This document shows, piece by piece, positions 49,016-59,420 of a DNA stretch of 64,000 bases. The notes under the pieces are model-generated. The model had not been told where the DNA came from, did no database searches, and worked only from the letters and a program-made list of their open reading frames with translations. The translations under genes were made by a program, and so were the position numbers. How positions within the stretch are numbered: position 1 is the stretch's first letter; every line of letters starts with the position of its first letter. This DNA is from Liolophura sinensis (lineage: Eukaryota; Mollusca; Polyplacophora; Chitonida; Chitonidae): NCBI RefSeq assembly GCF_032854445.1, contig NC_088302.1, positions 27,369,080 through 27,433,079 on the forward strand, read 5' to 3'.

Positions 49016-50239
49016 ATGGATGACGCAGAAGGAGACGACATGGAAGTCGTGGAAACGCGATCCACTACAAAACGAACGCGCGATTTTTCAACAGACAGAA
49101 GCTCCCAGGAAGGGAAGAAAGCAAAGCAGGTGGGTCAGAAGCAGGGAAATAACAATAACAATGTTGTAATTTCATCTATGGGGGGCTTACCCGTCATTAG
49201 GTGGAACCCAATTAAATTTGGTCAGAGTTTACAACAAGCAATTGGCAATGTAAAACAAGTAAAGAAAATTAACGGTAAAGACCTAATGATTGTTTGTAAT
49301 AGTGCCACTCAAGTCAAAAAGGCACTCAGCATAACAACGCTGATGGGAAGAGATGTCTCCTGCAGGCTGCACTCCAATATCACCCTTTCACGTGGGGTGA
49401 TTTATGGGTTAGGGGAAGACATCGCTGAAGAAGAAGTACAAGAAGCACTGAAAAAATACAAAGTAACGAAAGCACAGCGTCTGACTAAAGGGAAGGAAAA
49501 AACTAAAACCAAATGTATGTTGTTATATTTTAATTCGGATGCACTACCGGAAGAAGCTTCTCTCGGTTACGAAATATTTCCTGTCAAGCAATATGTTCCA
49601 CCCGCCATACGTTGCTTCAAATGTCAGTCCTTTGGGCATATTTCAGGGGAATGTAGAGGACACCAGCGATGCCCAAGATGTGGCGGCCCCCATACATTTG
49701 ATGAATGCCACAACCTGGATCGCCCCAAATGTGTCAACTGCGGGTCCCTGAGCCATAGCTCGGCGTATATGGGTTGCCCATATAGAAAGCAGGTATGTAA
49801 AGCGCAGTTCATAAAGGTTACCAAGAAAATTTCTTTTGCTGATGCTTTAAAATCAGTACGTGAAAAAGATAACCCCCATAGAATTCACCCAGAGGGGTCA
49901 AATGAGCGAGCTCTAACAGAAGGGCCGGTAGTAGATACCCCCCCTGAACAGCCCCATTCTATTACAATTACACCCGTCAAGCCAATCCTTAGGACCATAG
50001 CTACTCAAACCCCACGTGGTGAACCCACTCAGACAGACGATATGTCTTTCACAATGGCCACAAGGCTTATCGCCATCTTTTCGGAAATACTAATAAAAGT
50101 CTTCGAAATCGAAGACCCTAAGAGTTTGGTACAAGTAGTGTTTAGCATCGCTCAGAGTCGTCTTGGCTCTGAGGCTGTTGATTTTAAAAGACTGAACAAT
50201 ATTCTATTTACTGTGTCCTCGGATGATGAACATTCATAA
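49016..50239 (+). CDS. LINE ORF1, gag-like nucleic-acid-binding protein
   Basis: 407 residues with an intact frame. The N terminus is acidic then basic (to about residue 45). A middle region (about 60-190) could be an RRM-like fold as in other LINE ORF1 proteins. Three zinc knuckles follow at 200-254: C-X2-C-X4-H-X4-C, C-X2-C-X3-H-X4-C and C-X2-C-X4-H-X6-C, the arrangement usual in I, Jockey and R1 ORF1. The protein is expected to coat LINE RNA and assist TPRT. Its stop overlaps the ORF2 start in TAATG. The absence of stops argues for a young copy. Confidence 0.85.
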   Translation: MDDAEGDDMEVVETRSTTKRTRDFSTDRSSQEGKKAKQVGQKQGNNNNNVVISSMGGLPVIRWNPIKFGQSLQQAIGNVKQVKKINGKDLMIVCNSATQVKKALSITTLMGRDVSCRLHSNITLSRGVIYGLGEDIAEEEVQEALKKYKVTKAQRLTKGKEKTKTKCMLLYFNSDALPEEASLGYEIFPVKQYVPPAIRCFKCQSFGHISGECRGHQRCPRCGGPHTFDECHNLDRPKCVNCGSLSHSSAYMGCPYRKQVCKAQFIKVTKKISFADALKSVREKDNPHRIHPEGSNERALTEGPVVDTPPEQPHSITITPVKPILRTIATQTPRGEPTQTDDMSFTMATRLIAIFSEILIKVFEIEDPKSLVQVVFSIAQSRLGSEAVDFKRLNNILFTVSSDDEHS

Positions 50240-53200
50240 TGTATCCTTTATATAATATAAATATATATTCCTATCTTGTTTTACCTTTTTTATCAATGAC
50301 TTTCAACATGTTACATCAGAATATTTGCGGTCTTGGCGCTCATGGAGAGGAATTCAAGTGTTATATTCAAAATTTTAAGCCCGCTCCTCATGTTATATGT
50401 CTTCAAGAAACTTTTTTAAAGCCACATATGGATTTTTCTTACCCTGGGTATTTTATAGGTAGAATGGATAGGAATACAGACGGGAGAGGGGGCCTGGCCA
50501 TTCTTCTAAAAGACGGCCTATCCTTTTCAGAACTAAAGTTACCTCCCTTTAACAGTATTGAGGCACAATGTTTTAATATTACTACGAGGTCTGGTGCACC
50601 CACAAGTGTTGTTAATATATACAATCCTTCTAGTCGTATTGATAGAAAAGATTTTGATACTCTTATGTCTTATATTAATAGCACTTATATATTGTGTGGG
50701 GATTTTAACGCTTACGGACCCTTATGGGGTACCATTACAACGAATTTCAATGGAAGGGTAATGACTGCTCTAGTTAATGATTGTGAAATGTGTGTTTTAA
50801 ATGATGGGACGGGCACTCGTGTAGATCCTCATTCTGGTAATCTGTCTCACTTAGACCTTACTCTTTGCTCAGCAGATATAGGTCTGTCTTTTAATTGGTT
50901 CGTTGATACCATAAGCCCTTGTCCTAGCGACCACTTACCAGTTCTAGTCACCTGTAATATAGACCACCATGTGAATCCTGTAGGCCAGCCTCCCAGATGG
51001 TGTGTGAAAAGGGCAAACTGGGATGTATACAAAGAAGAATGTTTGAGGTCTTTTTCTCAGGATGTGTATAATAATGATGTTGATATTTTTGCAGATAATG
51101 TACTAAATGCCATTGATGTGGCTGCACAAAAATGCATTCCAAAATCCTCAGGTAAGGTGTCTAGTAAAATACCTGTTCCTTGGTGGAACGACGATTGTTC
51201 TAATGCTACAAAAAACCGGAAACGTTTAAAAAATCGTGCAAAACGCACTCGCCTATGCCAAGACATTGTTTTATTTAAACGAGCTAAAGCTGTAGCACAG
51301 CGGGTGATTAAAACAGCTCAGAGAGATCACTGGCGACAATACTGTTCGAATTTATCTGAAAATACAAATACCAAAGAAGTCTGGAATAAAATAAACTCGA
51401 TTAAAGGTAAAAGAAAATCAAATAACATCCCAACTATTGTTCATAATAATAGTAATTATGTTACTTATATTGACAAAGCCAATATTTTGGCAGACAGTTT
51501 CTCTTTCGTTTCCAGTTCAAACAATTATTCTCCTGAGTTTATATCCCATAAGGAAAATATTGAAGAAATGCATCCTTTTAATAATATTCTTTTTGATGAC
51601 ATGCCAATTAACAATGATTTTTCTTTACTAGAATTAAAGCAGGCCTTATCCTCATGTTCGGATTCGTCACCGGGGGAGGATACTATTACGTACTCCATGT
51701 TGTACAATTTGCCATATCACTGTATGACTATATTACTATTGCTCTACAATGCCGTTTGGTCTAGTATGAAACTCCCTGCTAAATGGAAAACGGCAATTGT
51801 TGTGCCCGTTGCTAAACCAGGTAAGGATCCGTTGTTCACATCTTCGTACAGGCCTATAGCCCTCACGTCCTGTCTCTGCAAGGTCATGGAGCGTATGATA
51901 AATTCTAGATTGATGTGGTTTTTGGAGAAACACAATATACTTAGTCCAGTACAGAGCGGTTTTAGAAACAAACGTTGTACTACTGACCATGTGGTTAATT
52001 TAGAAACCTCCATCAGACACTCTTTTAAATATAAAGATTATCTACTTGCCGTGTTTGTCGATATAGAAAAAGCGTACGATATGGTTTGGAGGACTGGGGT
52101 GTTAATTAAGCTGCGTAATATTGGCATTGGTGGGAAAATGTTGGGTTTTTTAAAAGATTTCCTGTCCGGACGTTTTATTAAAGTTCGAGTGGGACAGAGT
52201 TATTCTCGCATGGTTCCGGTGGAGAATGGGGTTCCCCAGAGAAGTGTCTTATCTCCCACTTTATTTAACGTAGCCATAAATGACTTACCCAATGCCATAT
52301 CCCCTAAATTAAATTGCACGCTTTTCGCTGATGATAAATCCATGTGGTTTCGCTCTAGGTCCCTTGCCTCTTGTGTCAAGCATATTCAGCAAGGTCTAGA
52401 TGATATAATGAAATGGAGCCGGGACTGGGGGTTTAAGTTTTCTTCTGTTAAAACAGAAGCTGTTGTGTTTACACGGCGCCATACTGGTAATGTTTATTTA
52501 ACCCTTAATAAATCGACGATCAAAATCTCCTCTTCTTTTAAGTATCTCGGGGTTATATTCGATAATAGGCTTACTTGGGGTAGACATATTGACTATTTGA
52601 TAGCAAGATGTGATAAAGTTCTAAATTTAATGAGGTGTGTATCGGGCAAATCTTGGGGGGGGGGGGGGGGGCTGAGAAAAAATCATTACTACTGCTATAT
52701 CGCTCTCTCATCCGTACCAAACTTGATTATTGTTGTGAAGCCTATGATTCTGCTTGCATTACGCTTAAAGAAAAATTAGATTCTGTTCAGTGCGCAGCGC
52801 TGCGGATATGTACAGGAGGCATGCGCACCACACCACTTAACGTTCTACAGGTATTCTGTAACGAATGGCCATTGTCTATCCGTCGGCGCCTGCGCACCCT
52901 CAAGTTCTTTTTCAGGCTCAAATGTTCGGTTAATAATGCTTCGTCTCGTTTGCTCGAACCTTCCTTTTATAACAACTTGCATGACTTAAATAGTTATGCT
53001 GGGTTACCATTTAGTTTGAGATCAAAGAACATATCTTCGTCTTTAGATTGTGATAATGTTGCTTTGCAGTCATCCCGTGTTCCTGATTTCCCCACATGGA
53101 ATCTAGAACCTCCCTATATTTCGACTACTCTGAACGATGATAGAAAAAAATCTGATAATCCGAATGTTTCCTTACTATGTGCTACGGAATATATACATAC

Positions 53201-54077
53201 AAGCCTATCCCTGTACTTGCAGGTATACACTGATGCCTCCAAGTGTCCAGACAGCAACAGAGTTGGTGCAGCTTTTTGTGTTCCAGAGTTAAAATATTCC
53301 AAATCCTTTAGATTATCCAATTTTGTCTCAGTATTTACAGCAGAACTTACAGCTATCATCTGTGCTCTTCAGTTTCTCCTCGACCTAAAACCTTCCAGGG
53401 CTGTTATACTTACCGATTCTTTTTCTTCCTTGCAGGCCATGTCAAATTATGTCTTTTATAATTCTTCATCACTTGTGTTTGAAATACTACATTTATGCAC
53501 CACTCTTCGTTACCAGGGCGTCTCTGTGAGTTTTGACTGGGTACCAGCTCATGTCGGTATTGTGGGGAACGAAATGGCAGACTCCCTGGCGAAGAGAGCT
53601 TTATCCTTTTTAGATATATCCATACACGTGCCCTTAAACATTAATGAAATTATGAGTCATGTCGCACCTAAGTTTGTGGATATTTGGCAGCGGCAGTGGG
53701 ATGAAGCTAATAAGGGGAGGTTTTTTCACGAGTATAATCGTTCTGTCTTGTTAAATTCGCCAATATCATTACGTTCCCGACGAGATGAAACGCTAGTTTT
53801 CCGCCTTATTTCTGGACATGTACCTACAAATACCTATTTATTCAGAATGAATCTGCACCCATCTGGGTTATGTGACATATGCCTAGTTAACGATGATATT
53901 GCTCATCTCTTATTTACGTGTACCCGGCACTCTAACGCTCGCCGTGTTCTTTACCGGGACTTACGCTCCATTGGCCTTCGGCATTTTACGTTAGCATCTG
54001 TTTTAAATCCTAAAGCCAACCGAAATAAGACTTTCCAGGCCCTGGCCAATTTTCTTAGCAGATGTCGTCGTTTTTAA
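50239..54077 (+). CDS. LINE ORF2 (endonuclease-RT-RNase H), one frameshift at a G17 run
   Basis: The first frame (50239-52779) carries an APE-type endonuclease with HQNICGL, LQETF, CGDFNAYG (about 50695) and SDHLPVLV (about 50927). RT follows: SYRPIALTS, FVDIEKAYD and FADDKSMWF (about 52323). The usual VPQGS motif reads VPQRS. The second frame (effective from about 52672 to 54077) carries RNase H with VYTDAS, FTAELTAI, ILTDSFSS and PAHVGIVGNEMADS, then a terminal CDIC...H...C knuckle. The frames are broken by 17 consecutive G (52655-52671). Length elsewhere is as expected (about 1,280 codons). Either the copy is dead by homopolymer slippage, or the run length is a sequencing or assembly error. 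Confidence 0.88.
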
Positions 54078-54633
54078 TAATCCGTTTTTTTTTTTTTGTT
54101 TTTTTTAATGTTAACATGGTTGGATCGGCCTATCTGTTGCTTTTAAAGTGGTTGTTGTCGTTTTTTTTACCCGAACAGAACTGATATGAGCTGACGCTTC
54201 TACTGTTTTTTTGTCCAGGTATTGTGTATGTATACTGTTCAGCTCTTCCTGTACTATACTCTGTGTTCCGTATATGTTATAACATCTTGAGTGTTCTAAC
54301 GCCCACCTTTCCCAAAATCTCTCTTTAACCCATGTACCTGCCCATCTTGTACTGTAAATATGGATTGTACATTAAGAAACGGTCATCATAGTGAATAATG
54401 ACCCTCTGCAAACACTTTTTTTTTCTTCTGTTAGTCATCAAGCCCAAAATTCGTCGGCTATAATGCTACAATGTCCATAGCACTTGTATTGAAACTTCTT
54501 CTTCTTGTCCTAAATAATATACTCTTCCTTTATATACTATCCAGCTTAAAAGCATTTTCAACGACGCCAAGTTTTGGCGCGCATCGGCCCTTTGGGCCGG
54601 AAAAGCGCCAGTGCAAATCAACCTCCCCCCCCC
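54078..54633 (+). other. LINE 3' UTR with twin terminal hairpins
   Basis: T-rich sequence after ORF2. Close to the end are two stems, CGCCAA-gtt-TTGGCG (54565-54579) and CGGCCC-ttt-GGGCCG (54585-54599), both 6 bp with 3-nt loops and 5 nt apart. The tail then reads CAAATCAACCT and a C run. Such hairpins are the sort of structure an RT could recognise at the LINE RNA 3' end; that role is inference. Confidence 0.6.
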
Positions 54634-54696
54634 CTTTCACAAAGGTCCGCAGACCAACAGTACATGAAGACGTTAAATAGTCATCCATAACAACGG

Positions 54697-56057
54697 GTAC
54701 ATGTGTAGATACAGTCGGAGTTGGCTTCAGGTACGAAGATAATTGTTTCCTTCATCGCAGATGCCACTTTCATCCCCTCAGCTCCAAACTTAGAAGAACC
54801 ATTGCGGAAGGGTCACATGATGACAGAAATCAAGGCTGAGAGAAATGCTATGATGACCAGACTCTTGGTTTCCTCATATCTTGTGATGACTGACACTAGA
54901 TCAGAACCTAAAATAAAAAGTAAACAGATCATAAATGAGTGTCTTATGGGACAGAGTCCCAGTTAAACACAATACATGGCACAGAAAGTGTCATAAGACT
55001 CTTATCTCAAATTATAGTGCCAAAGTACTTGTGATTTATTCTGGTATATAGTCTCTGTGATCCACTTTTGATATCTCAGATAATTTCTACTTGCATGACA
55101 CTGGAGCTGGATTCTCAGGTTTCGTGAGACTGGAGAGTCCCAGAATTTTTGGACTGGGAAAATTCCCAGAATTTTGACACTGTATTCCCGGCTTCTTGGG
55201 ACTGGTTTCCACCAAGTGTCAACTGTCTCTCAATTCTCAAACTGGATCACAAATCACTATTCCCAATACTGGGACTGTTTCCCAATTCATGGTACAAGAA
55301 TTTTCCCACTCTTAATAAAATACCTACATATTGAGAATGCTTACCAGTAATTTGGTGTCAATTCCTGACAGATTCTAGGCCATCTACAGACGCTGAAAAA
55401 TCAGGGTATTTGTAGATTTCCACATGGTGTGGGCGGAGCAGTAAACCAAATCAAGAGACTGATTGGTCAGAAGAGCAATTTTTGACAGTTTGTAAACATA
55501 GATGACACGATGACGTCATCACGATCGCAACCAAGGACTCCAAAATAATGGCTTTGCTTTGAAGCCAAAATGTAAATGCCAATGTCTGAAAAGTCCATAT
55601 TTTTATCCATATCACTGAAAAAGTATAACCAATTTCCACACAAGGGTATTAAATGATAAACCCTTTTTTAAACTGTGATGGGGAAAATCCTGGTCCGATT
55701 TCTAAAAACCTATAAGTGCGGGTTCTATAGACACCCTAATTACCATAAATGTACAAAAATGGCGGCAACACAAACTTCTGATTTCGAGGTTGAACTTAGG
55801 ACAATAAGTGTCATTTTGCTGTGTGAAACAGGAACGAAAATAGAAGGTAAAGATTTTCCAGATAAAACAATGGCATAGAATTTCGTAATTTCTACATTAG
55901 TATCACTGCACTGCTGAAAAATACTGACTTCAGAAATTAACTATTATGGCCTCAGATAACGGTCTTAACAAAACTTCCGTGAAAATTCATTAAAACATGT
56001 ATATGAAACCACCCTACGTTAAATTTATTTCTTAAATCCTACTTCCTTAAATCCCGC
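54697..56057. other. Mostly noncoding; weak minus-strand exon candidate
   Basis: On the minus strand a CTTTTTATTTTAG acceptor-like site (near 54910) leads into a 31-codon frame reading GSDLVSVITRYEETKSLVII and AFLSALISVIM, then TGA. It could be the terminal exon of a membrane protein, but no family was recognised and no partner exon was found. Nothing else is supported. Confidence 0.2.
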
Positions 56058-57135
56058 TACAATACTGAACAAAAACATAAAGGCAACACTTTTGCTTTTG
56101 CAATATTTCACCAGATAATGCTGTGATTCTTGTCAATATAGTACCGAAGGATGGCCGAGAGCACAACCCAACACCACTGAGCATTCCAGTCTCCAAAACC
56201 AAGCTAATTCACCATTTTGACCCGTCAGATAAGTGTGACCCTATAGTGTTCAGTGATCTGCAAGGCCTTCCCTGGCACTCCTTACCCTCAGGTGTGCAAA
56301 AGGTCACGCGTACAGTACAAGTTCTGCCAAAAGGCATGCACGATGCCGCAAAAGGCATACTCAATGCTGGCCTGACTCTTAGAGCTGTCGCCAGAGCCCT
56401 AAACGTTATTGTATCAACGAATCTCAGAAGACGTCATGAAGAATTCGGCACGACAGCTAATCGCCGGCATGCCAGCCGACTGCGTGTAATGACCCCCGAC
56501 CAAGACTGCCATATTCGCCTCCTCCAACTGCACGACCGTTTCAGGCCAGCCACTGCCACAGCTAATAATAATAAAAAAAACAGTCGGGCTCCATAATAAC
56601 CGGATTTCCGCTTAAGCGAATCCAGGGCCCAGTAGTCGTCCCATTCGTGCCCGTCCCTATTTATGCAGAGCAGCTGCAACTGTATGAAGAGCATTTCTGC
56701 AGGCCGAAAACGTTGAAAGGCTCGGCTGGCCAGCGTAATTCACCTGACCTTTCTCCAGTTGAACACCTATAGGATGTCCTCGATCTGCGTGTTCGTCGGC
56801 GACTTCCAGTTCCGGGTGACATCGCGGAGTTGTGTTTAGCCCTCACACAGGGGTGGGAATACATTTCACATGTCACAATTGACCATCTCATCAGGTCTAA
56901 GCGTCAATGACGTGTAGCAGTGCAGCATGCAAACTGCTGACATTCTTGTGACCCCATCCCTGTTTCCTAGCCTGCCTCAGCCTTTCCATCGGTTGTCCGT
57001 TTCCATCAGTTATGGAAATGTATTGCAAAGAGTCCATGTCATGCCGCCTTGAAAAACGGTATTGCAAGGAATTTGACAACGCAGTTAATTTTATAAAAAA
57101 AACTGGGTGTTGCTTTTATGTTTTAGTTCAGCGTA
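56058..57135 (+). pseudogene. Decayed Tc1/mariner-type transposon
   Basis: TA dinucleotides (56058-56059, 57134-57135) flank inverted ends reading CTGAACAAAAACATAAAGGCAACAC and the complement of GTGTTGCTTTTATGTTTTAGTTCAG. Inside, 56330-56575 encodes a paired-like HTH region (ILNAGLTLRAVARALNV and RVMTPDQDCHIRLLQLHDRF). Near 56735-56900 the C-terminal catalytic segment SPDLSPVEHL is followed by a stop where Trp is expected, then DVLDLRVRRRLPV. The segment with the first two catalytic Asp residues is deleted, and frameshifts are present. Nonfunctional. Confidence 0.75.
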
Positions 57136-57186
57136 CATACACGTCGATGCACAACTACTGAACCCAAAGACTGAATAAAATTCTGA

Positions 57187-57512
57187 TACGCAGGTTCTGT
57201 GATACACAGATCTTCTGATACCCAGATTCAATGATACACAGATTCAATGATACACAGATCTTCTGATACACAGATTCAGTGATACACGGATCTTCTGATA
57301 CACGGATTCAATGATACATAGATCTTCTGATACACGGATCTTCTGATACACGGATTCAATGATACAAAGATCTTCTAATACACAGATTCAATGATACACA
57401 GATCCTCTAATACACGGATTCAACGATACACAGATCTTCTGATACACGGATTCAATGATACACAGATCTTCTGATACACGAATTCAGTGATGCACAGATC
57501 TTCTGATACACA
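57187..57512. repeat. Minisatellite of alternating 16-bp units
   Basis: About twenty units of GATACACAGATCTTCT and GATACACAGATTCAAT, mostly alternating as a 32-bp period, with local doubling of one type and base variants. Confidence 0.9.
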
Positions 57513-58299
57513 GAATCGATAGCTCAGTTATGTAACAGTATTTATCACCCAGAACAGCCATATCAATGTCCGTGTGTCCAGTGGATTCTTGTAGAAAGTG
57601 GCAAATGTGGATGATCTAAACCACCCAGCCGTCTTTAGTATTGTGACTAAAGGGAGAGAAGCCATGTTGGCTTTGTTAGAAGCCGCTAAAACGAGTATTA
57701 TGGGTCGAAAACACATTTATGTCTATCACTGCTCCGGTTAAACCAGTTTTAACCTGTCTTGAAATTGTCTATTTGCTAACTCTGAAGGTGTGGCTTCTGA
57801 TGGCTGATAAACATATACTGACGCTCTTTCTTCAAAGACTCTGTTTTAAGGATGTGTGGTCATAATACTGAGCAAACACACAACCTTCTGTCTGCAGGGT
57901 ACTCTTGTAGTTCAAGACATCCCGAATGGGTCTTCGGTGTGAAAGTTTTCAGCAAATGGACACAGCCCACCATTACAACTTCCGTTTTTCGGGACGAATG
58001 TAATTCTGTGTATTTTAGGGTGTAAGGTCTTTTTTTGCAGCCAGCCTGCCGTTTTTTGTGTACAGGTGTATGCTTGGTATCAAAATGATGGAAATTGTCT
58101 AAGCTTTGGGTAGGTTTGAATTTTAATGATGAAAGTTTGAAATTCTGGGCTAGAGGACATAAGGAGACAGATGGTGATGAGGCTGCGAGTGACGTCCCCT
58201 AGGCATTGCTAGGCACCCCTCCCAGCTGGCGACATAGGAAAGTCCAGATTCTGACGGTCAACCTATGTCAAGACTTTTATGGCTTCTTTCTCACGGGCT

Positions 58300-59420
58300 A
58301 GGCCAGGTATGCACCAAAGCTTATTGGCCACGGAATGTTTGCGACTGAGCTACAGTGCTAAACGTTAACATTGTCGCTTATGGAAAACTAATGGGGGTCT
58401 GGTCTCTGTCCAGATGAAACTTTGAAACTTTAGCAACTGCATACTCTGGGCTCGCTGCGCACTAACCACAGCAACAAGTATGACTAACTTAACTGTGAAC
58501 TCCTTCAGTGAAAAGTCTCTGTCTGGAGACAATGTTTTAAGGAAAATTAACAAGAACCTTCATAAACTACAAAAGTAGAAAGAACTGATTTTGCTGTATT
58601 AAGGGCACTGTACCCTAGTAGTCCACTATGAAATAAATCTGTCAGGAAATCTAGCACATCCCACATCGGATGAAAAAATTTTTTTTTTCGAAATGCCCCT
58701 GCTTTAGAGGGATTCTGGGACACCCGGCAAGACAAGAGTTTCGTCTTGGACAGGTTGAACTCGTCCGGATCAAGTCATCCCCCCCCCCCCCATTTGTAAG
58801 CTTAGTGGATCATGGCTGAGTTGTCCAGAGGAGAGTAACTATTATCCCAACAGCTTTATATTCCTCAACTTTTTGAATCACTTTACTTAAAAGGCTAATT
58901 GAGGCGAAAGTGTAGAAAACATCTGATGTCCGGTCAACTGAAAACGCATCGATGTCCGCAGCTCCTGGATTTGGCTTCCAGGGCACATACCTTTCAACCT
59001 GGTGATTCAGTTTTGATGCAAACAGGCCTATTGGCGGAGGTCTATTGGGGGAAGTTCCTTGATATTTGGAAGAATGGGATGACATCCATTCCTTATCTCC
59101 AGGGGTTAATCTAGACTGCCTCTCAGCCTCTACATTATCTACTCCTGGTAAGTGACAAGCTTGAAGTCAAACATTATGGGTTATACGCCACTCCTAAACT
59201 TCCCTGGCTATTTTGTTGCATAAGGGTTGTACCCATATTGTTAATATAACTGACAGCTGTGTTGTCAACTTGAACTTCACTCTTAAAAGATTTCAGTGTG
59301 AGTCAAGTAGCCAGAAGCTCTAGAGCATTAATGGGGTAATCTGATTCTGCTATATTCCATACCCGTCCAGTTCATACTTGTCCCATTACGCCTCCCCCAA
59401 CCTTTTTTTGAGCTATTACT
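58300..59420 (-). pseudogene. Remains of a DIRS-like tyrosine-recombinase retroelement
   Basis: Minus-strand frames carry, in order, an RNase H piece (VDNTAVSYINNMGTT, about 59268-59224) and a Pol C-terminal piece (IGLFASKLNHQ, WKPNPGAADIDAFSVD, 59040-58950). A recombinase N-terminal piece (FLTDLFHSGLLGYSALNTAK, about 58670-58580) and a first core piece (KLVILVAVVSAQRAQSMQLL, about 58500-58440) follow. This order and these motifs are those of DIRS/PAT-type elements. Stops and frameshifts are frequent, the RT core is not seen, and a C13 run (58779-58791) interrupts the frame. Recognition is from family motifs only. Confidence 0.6.

Larger units (their letters stand above)
48412..54645 (+). mobile_element. 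I-type non-LTR retrotransposon (LINE), near full length
   Basis: A 6.2-kb element bounded by TTTCACAAAGG (48401-48411) and CTTTCACAAAGG (54634-54645). It comprises the H4-derived leader, a 5' UTR of about 530 bp, ORF1 and ORF2, and a 3' UTR of about 555 bp that ends with two small hairpins and a short C tract in place of poly(A). The APE endonuclease, RT and C-terminal RNase H, plus gag-like zinc knuckles in ORF1, fit the I group (I, Nimb and relatives). The clade is not resolved by eye. It is inserted in the 1-kb LTR, so it is the younger element. Confidence 0.85.
47262..54696 (-). mobile_element. Solo LTR copy 2, split by nested insertions, 4-bp target duplication
   Basis: LTR parts are 47266-48207 and 54646-54692, flanked by ACGG at 47262-47265 and 54693-54696. 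The two parts join seamlessly when compared with copy 1 (9277-10283). This proves that everything between, including the LINE, arrived later. The terminus TAACA is intact here. The minus-strand TATATAAG box is conserved. Confidence 0.7.

Noticed and set aside
54721-54966. 81-codon plus-strand frame
   Set aside because: No domain. The opposite strand gives a slightly better exon-like reading, itself only weakly supported.
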